Assembly (NCBI RefSeq): GCF_002760665.1
Contig: NZ_PDOB01000016.1
Coordinates: forward strand, 37,330 to 101,329
Direction: 5' to 3'
From: Massilia psychrophila
GTDB lineage: Bacteria > Pseudomonadota > Gammaproteobacteria > Burkholderiales > Burkholderiaceae_D
Length of the DNA: 64,000 bases
The notes beneath the pieces were generated by a model. It did no database searches and had not been told where the DNA came from. It saw nothing but the letters and a program-made list of their open reading frames with translations. Each line of letters opens with the position of its first letter. Position 1 is the first letter of the stretch. The position numbers and the translations under genes are program-made. Positions 41,751 through 51,320 of the stretch are shown here, piece after piece.

Positions 41751-42704
41751 GTGACGGACCAGAGACATCCCGTGGGTAACAAAGAAGAACCGACGCCCGA
41801 TCGCGCCTTGTCGCGGTTGCCGCCGACGCTGGCGCTTGATACCGGGTCGCTTGACGACGCGATCGCCAGAAAGCAGGCGCGCGAGCGCAAGGATGCGCAG
41901 GTACGCGGCGTTGCCTCGATCGACGCAATGCGCGAGGCGATCCGGCGTGCCGCCCGCGGTCTGCCGGCTATCTCCGTAGTGCCGCGCGTCGGCAAGCTCG
42001 ATGCCGCGGCCTTTCGCGCGCGCGCCGCGCTCGGCCTGCCTTTCCTGATCACCGGCCTGGTCGGGCGCTGGCCGTTGTCCCAGTTCACGCCGCAGCTGCT
42101 CCACGAGCGCTTCGGCCACCTGCCGGTGCGCGCGCGGGTGGGCGACTACATCAACACCGCGTTCGCCGTCGACCGGGCGATGCGCGACATGTCGATGCGC
42201 GAGTATCTGGACCTTGTTTCGGACGGATCCGAATATCCGCCACCCTACCTGGGCAACCTGGAATTGCGCGAATTGAACAGCATGTGCCATTGGCCCGCAT
42301 ATTTCGACAAGATGGGCCCGCCGCGCTTCTGGATCGGCCCCGCGCGAACGGTGACGCCGCTGCACTGCGACTATGACGATAATATCTTCGCGCAGATATG
42401 GGGCAGTAAACGCATTTTCCTGTCGCCGCCGCACCACGGCGAATTTCTGTACACGAGAGAGGCGAACGCAATCCTGTTCGGCTCCCCGTTCGATCCGGAG
42501 GCGCCGGATTTCGAGAAATTCCCTCTGGCGTGCCAGGCATCGATGATCGAATGCCTCGTCGATCCTGGGGAGATGCTGTATGTGCCGGCGGGGTGGTACC
42601 ACCAGGTGCGCGCGCTGACGTTTTCGCTTTCCGCCAACCGCTGGGCGAGGGCTGTGCCGTTTGCGTTGCAGGGCGATTCATCGCTGCGGCGGGTGGCGGA
42701 ATAG
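41751..42704 (+). CDS. JmjC/cupin-like (Cupin_8) oxygenase-type protein
   Basis: This 317-residue protein has a C-terminal JmjC-like cupin domain. VTPLHCDYDDNIFAQIWG has the HxD metal pair (H205, D207), followed by FLSPPHHGEFLY and the distal H284 in VPAGWYHQV, consistent with Fe(II)/2-oxoglutarate hydroxylases. The N-terminal 60 residues are charged and probably disordered. It starts with GTG immediately after the EAL gene (2 bp). The substrate is unknown; family members hydroxylate protein or RNA. Confidence 0.8.
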   Translation: MTDQRHPVGNKEEPTPDRALSRLPPTLALDTGSLDDAIARKQARERKDAQVRGVASIDAMREAIRRAARGLPAISVVPRVGKLDAAAFRARAALGLPFLITGLVGRWPLSQFTPQLLHERFGHLPVRARVGDYINTAFAVDRAMRDMSMREYLDLVSDGSEYPPPYLGNLELRELNSMCHWPAYFDKMGPPRFWIGPARTVTPLHCDYDDNIFAQIWGSKRIFLSPPHHGEFLYTREANAILFGSPFDPEAPDFEKFPLACQASMIECLVDPGEMLYVPAGWYHQVRALTFSLSANRWARAVPFALQGDSSLRRVAE

Positions 42705-42721
42705 TCAAAAGTTCCAGCAAC

Positions 42722-42750
42722 AAGCCGGTGTCCCGGCTTCTTAAATTTTC
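42722..42750 (+). terminator. candidate terminator after the cupin gene
   Basis: AAGCCGG (42722-42728) and CCGGCTT (42733-42739) form a 7-bp stem with a four-base loop, followed by an AT-rich tail with TTTT. It lies 17 bp after the cupin-like gene, between convergent genes. Confidence 0.45.
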
Positions 42751-42866
42751 GGCTCGCTGGTCGAACAGCGCATCCAGTGCCAAAGCGATGTCTGCTGTAT
42801 TTTTTCCGGACGGCGCCGTAATGCCCGCGCCGCGCGCGGCAGCACCGTCACGCTGAACCGTGTCGA

Positions 42867-43700
42867 TTACACCTCGATGACGAGATGCTGGCGAAACGCC
42901 GCCTGCTCGCCCTTGCTCAAGTAACCGAGCGGATTGGCGACCACCCGGCATGACCAGGCTTGATTGTTTTCGCGGCCCTGAACAAGGTAGTCGTTGGCGC
43001 AATGCAGGTGGCCGTGCATCCAGACGTCGACCAGCGGGAACAGCGCATCGAGGCTGTTGCAAAAGCCGGACGTGCTCGACGTCAGACCGTAACGCGGGTC
43101 GGCGCTTTGCAGACTCGGCGCAAAGTGCGTCACCGCGACAGTGACGCCGTCGAAGGGCAGGGCCAGCGCGGCGCGAAGCCAGGCCTGGCATTCCAGGGCC
43201 ATCACGCGCAGTTGCTCGGCCAGCACCGGTTCGCCGGATGTCAACGTCGTGTTCTTTTTTAAATAGTAGTTGGCGGCCCGGTACGCCTTTTCGCGCTGCT
43301 GCATCTGCTTCGTCGCATCGTGCTCCTTGCCGACCAGCGCGTCGAAGTCGCTCCACAAGGTCGTGCCGACAAACCGAACGCGCCCGATCGTGACGGTTTC
43401 GCGCTCGAGCCAGGTGATGCCGAGACGCTCGCACGTGGCGCGCAGGCGAGCATACGTGTCGTCGAATTCAAGCGCATCGAACTCGTGGTTGCCCGGCACA
43501 TAGAGGACGTTGGCGCACTGCGAGCCCGGGCCAAGCGGCGAAAACCGCTCCAGTCCAAAATCTTCGGAGCCGAGGCGCGAGCCCGGCTGATAGGAGCCGA
43601 TGTCCCCGGCCAGGACGACGACGTCGGTGTCGGCCGCGATGTAGGGACGAAAATGGGGATCACGTTCGAGGTGAAGGTCGGAAAAGAGCTGTATGCGCAT
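42867..43700 (-). CDS. calcineurin-like metallophosphoesterase
   Basis: The 277-residue enzyme has the five metallophosphoesterase motifs: SDLHLE (7-12), VLAGDIGS, YVPGNHEFD, THFAPS and MHGHLHCAND. The substrate class cannot be predicted; relatives include phosphodiesterases and Ser/Thr protein phosphatases. The ATG at 43700 is used. It is convergent with the cupin-like gene and downstream of an MFS exporter. Confidence 0.85.
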   Translation of the reverse strand: MRIQLFSDLHLERDPHFRPYIAADTDVVVLAGDIGSYQPGSRLGSEDFGLERFSPLGPGSQCANVLYVPGNHEFDALEFDDTYARLRATCERLGITWLERETVTIGRVRFVGTTLWSDFDALVGKEHDATKQMQQREKAYRAANYYLKKNTTLTSGEPVLAEQLRVMALECQAWLRAALALPFDGVTVAVTHFAPSLQSADPRYGLTSSTSGFCNSLDALFPLVDVWMHGHLHCANDYLVQGRENNQAWSCRVVANPLGYLSKGEQAAFRQHLVIEV

Positions 43701-43754
43701 GGCAGTAGTATATAGCTCCGACGCTCAGCCGCGCCGGCGTCTTGTTTTGGACGT

Positions 43755-44927
43755 TCAGGCGGCGGCGCTGACGGCTTGGGCTTTCCCGGTAAGCGCGAGC
43801 ATCAGCAGCGCCAGCGCGACCCCTAGCAGGGCCAGGCCGGTGGCCACCCATTGCGCCGATACGTAGGAGTAGCCGAGGCTCAAGGGAATGCCCCCCAGGA
43901 AGGCGCCGGTGGCGTTGCCGATGTTAAAGCCGGATTGGCCCAGCGAGGAACCGAGCATTTCGGCTCCCTTCGAATGCTCCATCAGCAGCATCTGGATCGG
44001 CGGCCCCAGCGCCAATGCGTTGGCGCCGGTCGCGAAGGCCAGTACCAGCATCGCCGGTTGCGAGGCGGCCAGCACGCCGTTCAGGAACAACAGCGTCGCC
44101 ATCGTCACCAGGAGGATCAGGATGGCGGGCAGGGGCGCGAACTTGTCGGCCAGCTTGCCGCCAAACAGGACCCCGGTCGTCATTCCCACGCCGACAACGG
44201 TCATGATGATCGGGATCGTGCCCGCTCCGAAGCGGGTCACATCGCTCAGCAGCGGCGCGATGTAGCTGAACCAGGCGAAGAAGCCGCCGGTGCCGATCGC
44301 GGTGATGGCGATGGCCAGCCAGAGGCTGGGCTTGCGGAAGATGCGCAGATCCTGGCGCAAGCTGCCGCCAGGGTTGGGCGGGAACCACGGCACCAGCTTT
44401 TTCAGGCTGATGGCGGTGAGCAGCCCGATACCGGCAACGATGAGGAACACTGCGCGCCAGCTGAGGTTGTGGCCTAGCCAGGTGCCGAACGGCACGCCGA
44501 GCACGTTGGCCAGGGTCAGGCCGGCTAACATCGTCGCTACCGCCGCCGCACTCCTGCCTTCGTCGGCCAGCCGGCTGGCGACGACTGCGCCGACACCAAA
44601 GAAGGCGCCGTGCGGCAAGCCCGCCATGAAGCGCGACAGCATCATCAGGTGGAAGTTGGGGGCGAACGCCGACAGCGCGTTGAACACCGTAAAGATGAGC
44701 ATCAGCCAGATCAGCACACTGCGCGGCGCCCGCTTGGCGAGCAGGGCCACCAAGGTCGGCGCGCCGACGACAACGCCGAGCGCGTAGGCGGAAATGAGAT
44801 AGCCGGCCTGGGGAATGGTAATAGCCAGGCCGTGGGCGATGTCGGGCAGGATGCCCATCATCACAAATTCGGTCATACCGATACCAAAGCCGCCAAGGGC
44901 CAGCGGAACCAGGCTTTTTTTTATCAA
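43755..44927 (-). CDS. MFS transporter, DHA1/AraJ-like exporter
   Basis: The product (about 390 aa) has 12 predicted membrane helices and MFS features including GYLISAYALGVVVGAP, the LLAKRAPRS loop after helix 2 and FAPNFHLMMLSRFMAGLPHG. The group contains sugar and drug exporters. The start is uncertain. TTG at 44927 gives MIKKSLVPLALGGFG, a usual N-terminus, while GTG at 44984 would add 19 residues. It is followed by the metallophosphoesterase on the same strand. Confidence 0.82.
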   Translation of the reverse strand: MIKKSLVPLALGGFGIGMTEFVMMGILPDIAHGLAITIPQAGYLISAYALGVVVGAPTLVALLAKRAPRSVLIWLMLIFTVFNALSAFAPNFHLMMLSRFMAGLPHGAFFGVGAVVASRLADEGRSAAAVATMLAGLTLANVLGVPFGTWLGHNLSWRAVFLIVAGIGLLTAISLKKLVPWFPPNPGGSLRQDLRIFRKPSLWLAIAITAIGTGGFFAWFSYIAPLLSDVTRFGAGTIPIIMTVVGVGMTTGVLFGGKLADKFAPLPAILILLVTMATLLFLNGVLAASQPAMLVLAFATGANALALGPPIQMLLMEHSKGAEMLGSSLGQSGFNIGNATGAFLGGIPLSLGYSYVSAQWVATGLALLGVALALLMLALTGKAQAVSAAA

Positions 44928-45072
44928 GGTGGACTCGGGACGATAGAAGCGGATGCCGGAAGCGCCGGCGCGAGGGACCGCCACTATAGACGGTGATTGG
45001 CGGACAGTCCGCTTTCAAGTGGTGATGTCGGGTATTCGCTGGCCTGATAGCGCAAAGGGTCGCCGCGTGCGA

Positions 45073-45417
45073 GGGTGTCGCAAAACGTCAAATGGCCGTA
45101 ATTATGATGTCGTCCTCGCACACGCGGGGACCCAATTTGCCCGATTAGTTGACCATCTTTTTAACGGACGAGGCCAGGCATTGTCGAGATTCGTGAAAAA
45201 TTGGGTCCCCGCATTCGCGAGGACGACGTGTTAGTTGTGGCCATTCGTCTTTTTGCAACACCCCTCGGATGCGGGGACCCAATTTGCCCGATTAGTTGGC
45301 CATCTTTTTAACGGACGAAGCCAGGCATTGTCGATACTCTCGAAAAATTGGGTCCCCGCATTCGCGAGGACGACGTGTCAGTTGTGGCCATTCGCCCTTT
45401 TGCGACACCCGCATTCG
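45073..45417. repeat. foldback repeat array: inverted arms and a 147-bp direct duplication
   Basis: An arm starting GGGTGTCGCAAAA (45073) and running to CGGGGACCCAATTT is the imperfect inverse of AAATTGGGTCCCCGC through TTTTGCAACACCC (about 45198-45263). The block from GCGGGGACCC (45124) to 45270 is repeated directly at 45271-45417 with few differences. The two copies share GCCCGATTAGTT and CATCTTTTTAACGGACGA. No transposase is present. Translating it gives the familiar artefact WVPAFARTT. It is a non-autonomous foldback or REP-like element that fills the gap between the MFS gene and ppsR. Confidence 0.85.
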
Positions 45418-45448
45418 CAAGGGCGACCCGGCCCCCGCGTGTTTCTGA

Positions 45449-46297
45449 CTAGTAATCCCGGCGGTTCGGTTTGATCTCCTGCAAGACAGTGGTGGCGATT
45501 TCCTCGATCGATTTCGTCGTCGACGACAGCCAGCGGATGCCCTCGCGCTTCATCATCAGTTCCGCTTCGTTGACTTCGTACCGGCAGTTCTCGATCGATG
45601 CGTACTTGCTGCCGGCGCGGCGCTCGTGGCGGATTTCCGACAGGCGCTCCGGCGTGATGGACAGGCCGAAGATCTTGTCGCGGAACACCTGCAGCGACGA
45701 CGGCAGCTTGCCGCGCTCGAAATCGTCGGGGATCAGCGGATAGTTGGCGGCCTTGATGCCGTACTGCATTGCCAGGTACAGGCTGGTCGGCGTCTTGCCG
45801 GAGCGCGATACGCCGACCAGGATGATGTCGGCCGACGCCAGGTTCTTGTGCGACTGGCCGTCGTCGTGGGCCAGCGAAAAATTGATCGCCTCGATGCGCG
45901 CCTTGTACTCCTGGCTGTCGACGATATTGTGCGAGCGGCCGATGGTGTGGGTCGACTTGACCCCCAGTTCCTGCTCGAGCGGCGCCACGAACGTCTGGAT
46001 CAGGTCCATGTGCATGCCGCTGGCGGTGCGGATCACCGCCGACAAATCGGGCTTGACCAGGGTCGAGAACACGATCGGGCGCTGGCCGTCGGCGGCAAAC
46101 GCCTCGTTGATCTTGCGGGCGGCGTCGTGCGCCTTGTCGATGGTGTCGATGAACGGCAAACGTATTTGGCGAAACCGCATGTCGAACTGCGAAAGGACGG
46201 CGTGGCCGAAGGTTTCCGCCGTGATACCGGTGCCGTCCGAGACGAAAAACACGGTGTGGGACGACGCCGGCATGGGAGGGCGGGATTCAATAGACAT
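45449..46297 (-). CDS. ppsR: PEP synthetase regulatory protein (kinase/pyrophosphorylase)
   Basis: This 282-residue bifunctional DUF299-family enzyme inactivates PEP synthase by ADP-dependent phosphorylation and reactivates it by phosphate-dependent removal. It carries the N-terminal [20 protein letters not shown], the P-loop [15 protein letters not shown] and NYPLIPDD. The ATG at 46297 is the normal start although the frame is open to 46369. It is divergent from its target ppsA across 176 bp, a conserved regulator/target pair. Confidence 0.95.
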   Translation of the reverse strand: MSIESRPPMPASSHTVFFVSDGTGITAETFGHAVLSQFDMRFRQIRLPFIDTIDKAHDAARKINEAFAADGQRPIVFSTLVKPDLSAVIRTASGMHMDLIQTFVAPLEQELGVKSTHTIGRSHNIVDSQEYKARIEAINFSLAHDDGQSHKNLASADIILVGVSRSGKTPTSLYLAMQYGIKAANYPLIPDDFERGKLPSSLQVFRDKIFGLSITPERLSEIRHERRAGSKYASIENCRYEVNEAELMMKREGIRWLSSTTKSIEEIATTVLQEIKPNRRDY

Positions 46298-46473
46298 GGT
46301 TGTATGTGATGGGAGTTTGTTAAGTGCTGTAATAGTTTCAAGATTGTGGGCTGTAAATTGCCGGCGCACGCTGTAAAATGTTCTGTAACAGATTCAATTG
46401 TGCTGCACGAGCCCCAGAATAACAAGAAAACATGGTCGCCAGCCTCACGTGAAGATTTCTATCATCAGTAAGG

Positions 46474-48933
46474 ATGTTTATTATGACAAGCTTGTCTAAC
46501 GCAGCAATGCAGGACCCCATCGGGGCAACCGGCGGGGAGGCAGTCTATGTCGCCTCGTTCGACACCTTGCGCATGACCGATGTGGAATCGGTCGGCGGCA
46601 AGAACGCCTCGCTCGGCGAGATGATCAGCCAATTGGCCGGCGCCGGCGTGCGCGTGCCGGGCGGCTTTGCCACCACGGCTCAGGCGTTTCGCGACTTTCT
46701 CGATCACGCCGTCAATGGCGGCGCTTCGCTCGGCGACCGTATCGCTAGCCGCCTCGAAGGCCTGAACATCGACGACGTGCGCTCGCTCGCCGTCGCCGGC
46801 GCCGAGATCCGCAAGTGGATCGTCGAGACCCCGTTCCAGGCGCGCCTGCAAAAAGAAATCGCAGAATTCTACGATCGCCTGGTCGCCGATTCGAGCACCG
46901 AGATGTCGTTCGCCGTGCGCTCGTCGGCCACCGCCGAAGATTTGCCGGATGCGTCGTTTGCCGGCCAGCAGGAGTCGTTCCTGAACGTCGTCGGCATCGA
47001 CAACGTGCTGGAAGCGATGAAGCACGTGTTCGCGTCGCTGTACAACGACCGCGCCATCTCGTACCGTGTCCACAAGGGTTTTACCCACGCCGAAGTGGCG
47101 TTGTCGGCGGGCGTGCAGCGCATGGTCCGCTCCGACCTGGGCGCCGCCGGCGTGATGTTCACCATCGACACCGAGTCCGGCTTCAAGGACGTGGTGTTCG
47201 TTACCTCGAGCTACGGCCTGGGCGAGACAGTGGTGCAAGGCGCGGTCAATCCGGACGAGTTCTACGTCCACAAGCCAATGCTCAAACTGGGCAAGTCGCC
47301 CGTCATCCGCCGCAACATCGGCTCCAAACTGATCAAAATGGAATTTACCAGCGAGGCGAAAGCCGGCCGCTCGGTAAAAACCGTCGACGTGCCGATCGAG
47401 ATGCGCAACCGCTATTCGTTGACCGACACCGAAGTGGTGGAACTGGCCAAGTACGCCGTCATCATCGAAGATCACTACGGCCGTCCGATGGACATCGAGT
47501 GGGGCAAGGACGGCCGCGACGGCAAGATCTACATCCTGCAGGCGCGCCCTGAAACCGTCAAATCGCAGCAGAAGACCACCGACGCGCAGCAGCGCTTCAA
47601 GCTCAAGGGCAAGGGCACGGTGCTGACATCCGGCCGCGCCATCGGCCAGAAGATCGGCGCCGGTCCCGTACGCGTCATCAGCGACCCGTCGGAGATGGAC
47701 CGCGTCCAGCCCGGCGACGTGCTGGTGGCCGACATGACCGACCCGAACTGGGAGCCGGTGATGAAGCGCGCGTCGGCGATCGTCACCAACCGCGGCGGGC
47801 GTACCTGCCACGCGGCGATCATCGCGCGCGAACTGGGCGTGCCGGCCGTTGTCGGTTGCGGCAACGCCACCGAACTGCTCAAGGATGGCGCATTTGTCAC
47901 GGTGTCGTGCGCCGAGGGCGACGAGGGCATGATCTACGACGGCCTGCTGGAAACCGAAGTGTCGGAAGTGGCGCGCGGCGAACTGCCGCCGATCGACGTC
48001 AAGATCACCATGAACATCGGTAATCCGCAGATGGCGTTCGATTTCCAGTCGATCCCGAATCACGGCGTCGGCCTGGCCCGTCTCGAGTTCATCATCAACA
48101 ACAACATCGGCGTGCATCCGAAGGCGATCCTCGAGTATCCGAACATCGACGCGGACCTGAAAAAAGCGGTCGAGTCGGTCGCCCGCGGCCACGCTTCGCC
48201 GCGCGCTTTCTATGTCGACAAGCTGGCCGAAGGCATCGCCACCATCGGCGCGGCATTCTGGCCGAAGCCGGTCATCGTGCGCCTGTCCGACTTCAAGTCG
48301 AACGAGTACAAGAAACTGATCGGCGGTTCGCGCTACGAGCCGGACGAAGAGAATCCGATGCTGGGTTTCCGCGGCGCGGCGCGCTACCTGGCGGCCGACT
48401 TCGCCGGCGCCTTCGAGATGGAATGCGCCGCCATGAAACGGGTGCGCAACGACATGGGCCTAACCAACGTCGAGATCATGGTGCCGTTCGTGCGCACTCT
48501 CGGCCAGGCCGAGAAGGTCATCAATTTGCTGAAGGCCCACGGTCTCGAGCGCGGCAAGGACGGCTTGCGCATCATCATGATGTGCGAAGTGCCGTCCAAC
48601 GCGATCCTGGCGGAAGAGTTCCTCGAGTTTTTCGACGGCTTTTCGATCGGCTCGAACGACCTGACCCAGCTCACGCTGGGCCTGGACCGCGACTCCGGCA
48701 TTGCGCTGCTGGCGGCCGACTTCGACGAGCGCGACCCGGCCGTCAAAGCGCTGCTGTCGCGCGCCATCAAGGCGTGCCGCGCGGCCGGCAAGTACGTCGG
48801 CATTTGCGGCCAGGGACCATCGGACCATCCCGACTTCGCCGCCTGGCTGGTCGAAGAAGGCATCGAGTCGATGTCGCTCAATCCCGACTCGGTAATCGAT
48901 ACGTGGCAAAAGCTGGCGTCGCTGAAGAAGTAA
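46474..48933 (+). CDS. ppsA: phosphoenolpyruvate synthase
   Basis: PEP synthase (819 aa) converts pyruvate and ATP to PEP for gluconeogenesis. It has the N-terminal ATP-binding domain ([29 protein letters not shown]), the swivelling phosphohistidine domain [15 protein letters not shown] with H446 and the C-terminal PEP-binding barrel including [18 protein letters not shown]. An ATG at 46483 is an alternative start. PpsR, encoded divergently, controls it post-translationally. Confidence 0.97.
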   Translation: MFIMTSLSNAAMQDPIGATGGEAVYVASFDTLRMTDVESVGGKNASLGEMISQLAGAGVRVPGGFATTAQAFRDFLDHAVNGGASLGDRIASRLEGLNIDDVRSLAVAGAEIRKWIVETPFQARLQKEIAEFYDRLVADSSTEMSFAVRSSATAEDLPDASFAGQQESFLNVVGIDNVLEAMKHVFASLYNDRAISYRVHKGFTHAEVALSAGVQRMVRSDLGAAGVMFTIDTESGFKDVVFVTSSYGLGETVVQGAVNPDEFYVHKPMLKLGKSPVIRRNIGSKLIKMEFTSEAKAGRSVKTVDVPIEMRNRYSLTDTEVVELAKYAVIIEDHYGRPMDIEWGKDGRDGKIYILQARPETVKSQQKTTDAQQRFKLKGKGTVLTSGRAIGQKIGAGPVRVISDPSEMDRVQPGDVLVADMTDPNWEPVMKRASAIVTNRGGRTCHAAIIARELGVPAVVGCGNATELLKDGAFVTVSCAEGDEGMIYDGLLETEVSEVARGELPPIDVKITMNIGNPQMAFDFQSIPNHGVGLARLEFIINNNIGVHPKAILEYPNIDADLKKAVESVARGHASPRAFYVDKLAEGIATIGAAFWPKPVIVRLSDFKSNEYKKLIGGSRYEPDEENPMLGFRGAARYLAADFAGAFEMECAAMKRVRNDMGLTNVEIMVPFVRTLGQAEKVINLLKAHGLERGKDGLRIIMMCEVPSNAILAEEFLEFFDGFSIGSNDLTQLTLGLDRDSGIALLAADFDERDPAVKALLSRAIKACRAAGKYVGICGQGPSDHPDFAAWLVEEGIESMSLNPDSVIDTWQKLASLKK

Positions 48934-48952
48934 TCGGCACAGCGGAATAAAT

Positions 48953-48990
48953 AAAAACCCCGTTGCCTTCACTGGCAGCGGGGTTTTTTT
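48953..48990 (+). terminator. Rho-independent terminator after ppsA
   Basis: AACCCCG-TTGCC pairs with GGCAG-CGGGGTT around a six-base loop, followed by seven T. It lies 20 bp after the ppsA stop. Confidence 0.9.
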
Positions 48991-49000
48991 ACGTTAAAGC

Positions 49001-49037
49001 GAAATGGGGTCCGCGCCTTCGCAAGGACCCCATTTTC
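49001..49037 (-). terminator. hairpin after the TonB receptor gene, repeat-family related
   Basis: GAAATGGGGTCC (49001-49012) and GGACCCCATTTTC (49025-49037) form a 12-bp stem with a 12-base loop. It lies 2 bp beyond the stop of the minus-strand receptor gene and can serve as its terminator. The stem and loop (GGTCC-GC-CTTCGC-AGGACC) resemble the foldback repeats at 45.1-45.4 kb. Confidence 0.6.
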
Positions 49038-49038
49038 T

Positions 49039-51216
49039 CTACAAGTCGATCGACGCCGACAGCACCACGCTGCGCGGTGCGCCCAGCACCAGGTAGCCGG
49101 CGCCCGGGTAACCGCCGGCCGAGGCCCAGTGGTCCTTGCCGGTGGCGTTGTCGATCCGCGCGCGCAACGTCACTGCGCGATCGGCGAAGCGGGTGGCGTA
49201 GCTGGCGCCGAGGTCGAGGCGCCCCCAGGACGGCAGCTTCTGCAGGTTGGCGCCGTCGGCGAACTGGCTTGATGTGTAGACGGTGCGCGCATTCAGGGTC
49301 AGGCCGGGAACGCCGGCCGGGTCCCACTCGGCGCCGACATTGAACTGGGTGCGGGGTACGCCGATGGCATCGTTGCCCTGGTTGACGGCGCCGGCGGTGA
49401 CGCGCTGCTCGGCGTCGAGCAAGGTCAGGCCGCCTAGCACGCGCACGCCGCGCAGCGGCGAGCCGAAGGCGGACAGTTCCAGGCCGCGGTTGCGCTGCTC
49501 GCCGAAGACGCCGAAATGGCGGTTCACTATGTAAGCGGACGGCTGCGCGGTGGCAAACAGGGCGGCGCTCATGCCCAGTTTGCCGGCGTCGTATTTGACG
49601 CCGATTTCCTTCTGGCGCGACGTGAACGGCGCGAACGTCGCGCCGGCGTTGTCGATGTTGGTGCCGGCGGCGACCGGGCCTTGCTGCAGGGCTTCGATGT
49701 AGTTCGCGTAGAGCGACACGCCAGGGGCCGGTTTGACCACCACGCCAAGAACCGGGGTGAGCGCGCTCTGGTCGTAGCGCGCGTTTTCGGCGCCGCTGGT
49801 GTAGTCGTAGCCGAAGTCCTTGATGCGCTGATGGCGCGCGCCCACGGTGACGCGCAGCTTGCCGGCGGCGAACGAGAGCGTGTCGGCCAGCGCGTAGCTC
49901 GACAAAATACTCTTGTGGGTAAGCAGCGGATTGGCCAGGCTGCCGCCGGTGTAGAAGTCGGCGGCTGGGGCGGCGACGTCGACCGGGCGGTACAGGTTGG
50001 TGGCGAAGCCGCTGAAAAAATCGCTCATCGCATAGGCGTTGCGCGATTTTTGCGCGAAGTCGGAAAGCGTGGCGCTGACCGTATGCTTGACCTGGCCGGT
50101 GGCGAAACTGGCGCGCACGCCCACTTCGCCGGTGCGCACCTTGTCAAAGCGCGCGTTGTCGAAGCGGACCATGAACGCGTCGCCGTTGGCGCGCGTGATG
50201 GTCGGCGCGGCCAGGATGTTCGCCTCGTCGCCGGAGCGCGCGCCCAGCGCGGCCCAGGCCACCGCATCCTTGGCCAGGTCGACTTCGCCGCGCAGGGTGG
50301 CGAAGGTGTCGCGCTCGCTTGAGCGGGTCCAGCGCTGCGCCCAGTTGCTGCGCGCGCCTGGTGCGGCCAAGACGTCGAGGCCGGCGCCGACGGTCACGCT
50401 GGGACGCGGCGCCTCGAGCTGGTGGTCCTGGTAGCCGATGTCGGCCGAGACGCGCAAGTTGCGGCCCCGGTGGTCGAACCCGAACGCCAGCACACTCAGG
50501 TCGCGCCCCTCGCGCGCCACCGGGGTGTCGCCGCTGCGGCGCACCGCGTTGACGCGCAGCCCGCTGCTGTTGCCAGGGCCGAAGCGGCGGCCGACATCAA
50601 CGGCGGCGTAGGCCTGGCCGGCGCCGTCGACGCCGACGGTGAGCTGGGTCAGCGGCGTATTGGCGGCGCGCTTGGGCAGCAGGTTGATGGCGCCGCCGAC
50701 GCCGCCGCCGCCCGGCGCGGCGCCGTTCAGAAAGCTGCTGGCGCCGCGCAGCACTTCGACCCGTTCGAGCAATTCGGAGGCGACGAACTGGCGCGGCAGC
50801 AGGCCGTACAGTCCGTTGTAGGCAAGGTCGTCCGAGTTGACGGCAAAGCCGCGGATCACGTACAGCTCCTGATAGTTGCCGAAGCCGCGCGCGACCCGCA
50901 CCGATGGATCGTTCTGCAATACGTCGGCGACGCTGCGCGCCTGCTGGTCCTGGATCAGCGCCTGGGTGTAATTGGTCGTGTTAAAAGGCGTATCCATCAT
51001 GTCGACGTTGCCAAGCAAGCCCAGGCGCCCGCCGCGGGCCACCTGGCCGCCAGCGTAGGCACGCGGCAAACCCTGTGCCGAAGCGTCGGCCGAGGCGCTG
51101 ATGATGACCGTGGGCAGCGCTTCAGCATCGACGGGGGGCTGGGCGTGCGCGCCGGCGCCGGCGAGCAACAGGGCGGCGAGCGCTATTGGGGAAAGCGGAA
51201 AGTGCGGCGTATGCAT
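49039..51216 (-). CDS. TonB-dependent siderophore receptor
   Basis: This 725-residue outer-membrane receptor has a signal peptide (about 1-25), a plug domain (ARSVADVLQNDPSVRVARGFG, YVIRGFAVNSDD, LERVEVLRGASSFLNGAAPGG) and a 22-strand barrel ending in VVLSASIDL. It takes up a ferric siderophore using TonB energy; the ligand is unknown. It lacks the N-terminal secretin/STN signalling domain, so it should not act as a FecA-type transducer. A Fur box lies just upstream, divergent from a PepSY gene. Confidence 0.93.
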   Translation of the reverse strand: MHTPHFPLSPIALAALLLAGAGAHAQPPVDAEALPTVIISASADASAQGLPRAYAGGQVARGGRLGLLGNVDMMDTPFNTTNYTQALIQDQQARSVADVLQNDPSVRVARGFGNYQELYVIRGFAVNSDDLAYNGLYGLLPRQFVASELLERVEVLRGASSFLNGAAPGGGGVGGAINLLPKRAANTPLTQLTVGVDGAGQAYAAVDVGRRFGPGNSSGLRVNAVRRSGDTPVAREGRDLSVLAFGFDHRGRNLRVSADIGYQDHQLEAPRPSVTVGAGLDVLAAPGARSNWAQRWTRSSERDTFATLRGEVDLAKDAVAWAALGARSGDEANILAAPTITRANGDAFMVRFDNARFDKVRTGEVGVRASFATGQVKHTVSATLSDFAQKSRNAYAMSDFFSGFATNLYRPVDVAAPAADFYTGGSLANPLLTHKSILSSYALADTLSFAAGKLRVTVGARHQRIKDFGYDYTSGAENARYDQSALTPVLGVVVKPAPGVSLYANYIEALQQGPVAAGTNIDNAGATFAPFTSRQKEIGVKYDAGKLGMSAALFATAQPSAYIVNRHFGVFGEQRNRGLELSAFGSPLRGVRVLGGLTLLDAEQRVTAGAVNQGNDAIGVPRTQFNVGAEWDPAGVPGLTLNARTVYTSSQFADGANLQKLPSWGRLDLGASYATRFADRAVTLRARIDNATGKDHWASAGGYPGAGYLVLGAPRSVVLSASIDL

Positions 51217-51234
51217 GGCGTGCCATCCTGTGAA

Positions 51235-51253
51235 TGATAATTGTTCTCATTAT
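51235..51253 (-). promoter_or_regulatory. Fur box for the TonB receptor
   Basis: TGATAATTGTTCTCATTAT matches the imperfect inverted TGATAAT...ATTATCA pattern of Fur sites. It lies about 20 bp before the receptor start, so iron-replete Fur should repress the gene. Identified by eye. Confidence 0.75.
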
Positions 51254-51275
51254 GCCCACCACGCTTGTGTTTGTA

Positions 51276-51294
51276 AATGAGAACGATTATTATT
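51276..51294 (+). promoter_or_regulatory. Fur box for the PepSY membrane protein gene
   Basis: AATGAGAACGATTATTATT resembles the classic Fur site core (AATGAGAAT-ATTATT). It lies 27 bp before the PepSY gene start and 23 bp from the first Fur box, so the intergenic region is probably a two-way iron-repressed promoter. Confidence 0.75.
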
Positions 51295-51320
51295 TACATT
51301 CCTTCACGCCGCCAATCCCG

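Noticed and set aside
42151..43434. 427-codon minus-strand frame across the cupin and phosphoesterase genes
   Set aside because: It crosses two well-supported genes in other frames and is Arg/Pro-rich shadow sequence.
45073..45417. CRISPR-like array
   Set aside because: The repeated unit is 147 bp with only two direct copies and internal palindromes; no short regular repeats with unique spacers and no cas genes.
44953..45474. Short frames with repeated QFARLV and NWVPAFARTT
   Set aside because: These are translations of the foldback repeat, a familiar artefact, with no start signals or independent support.
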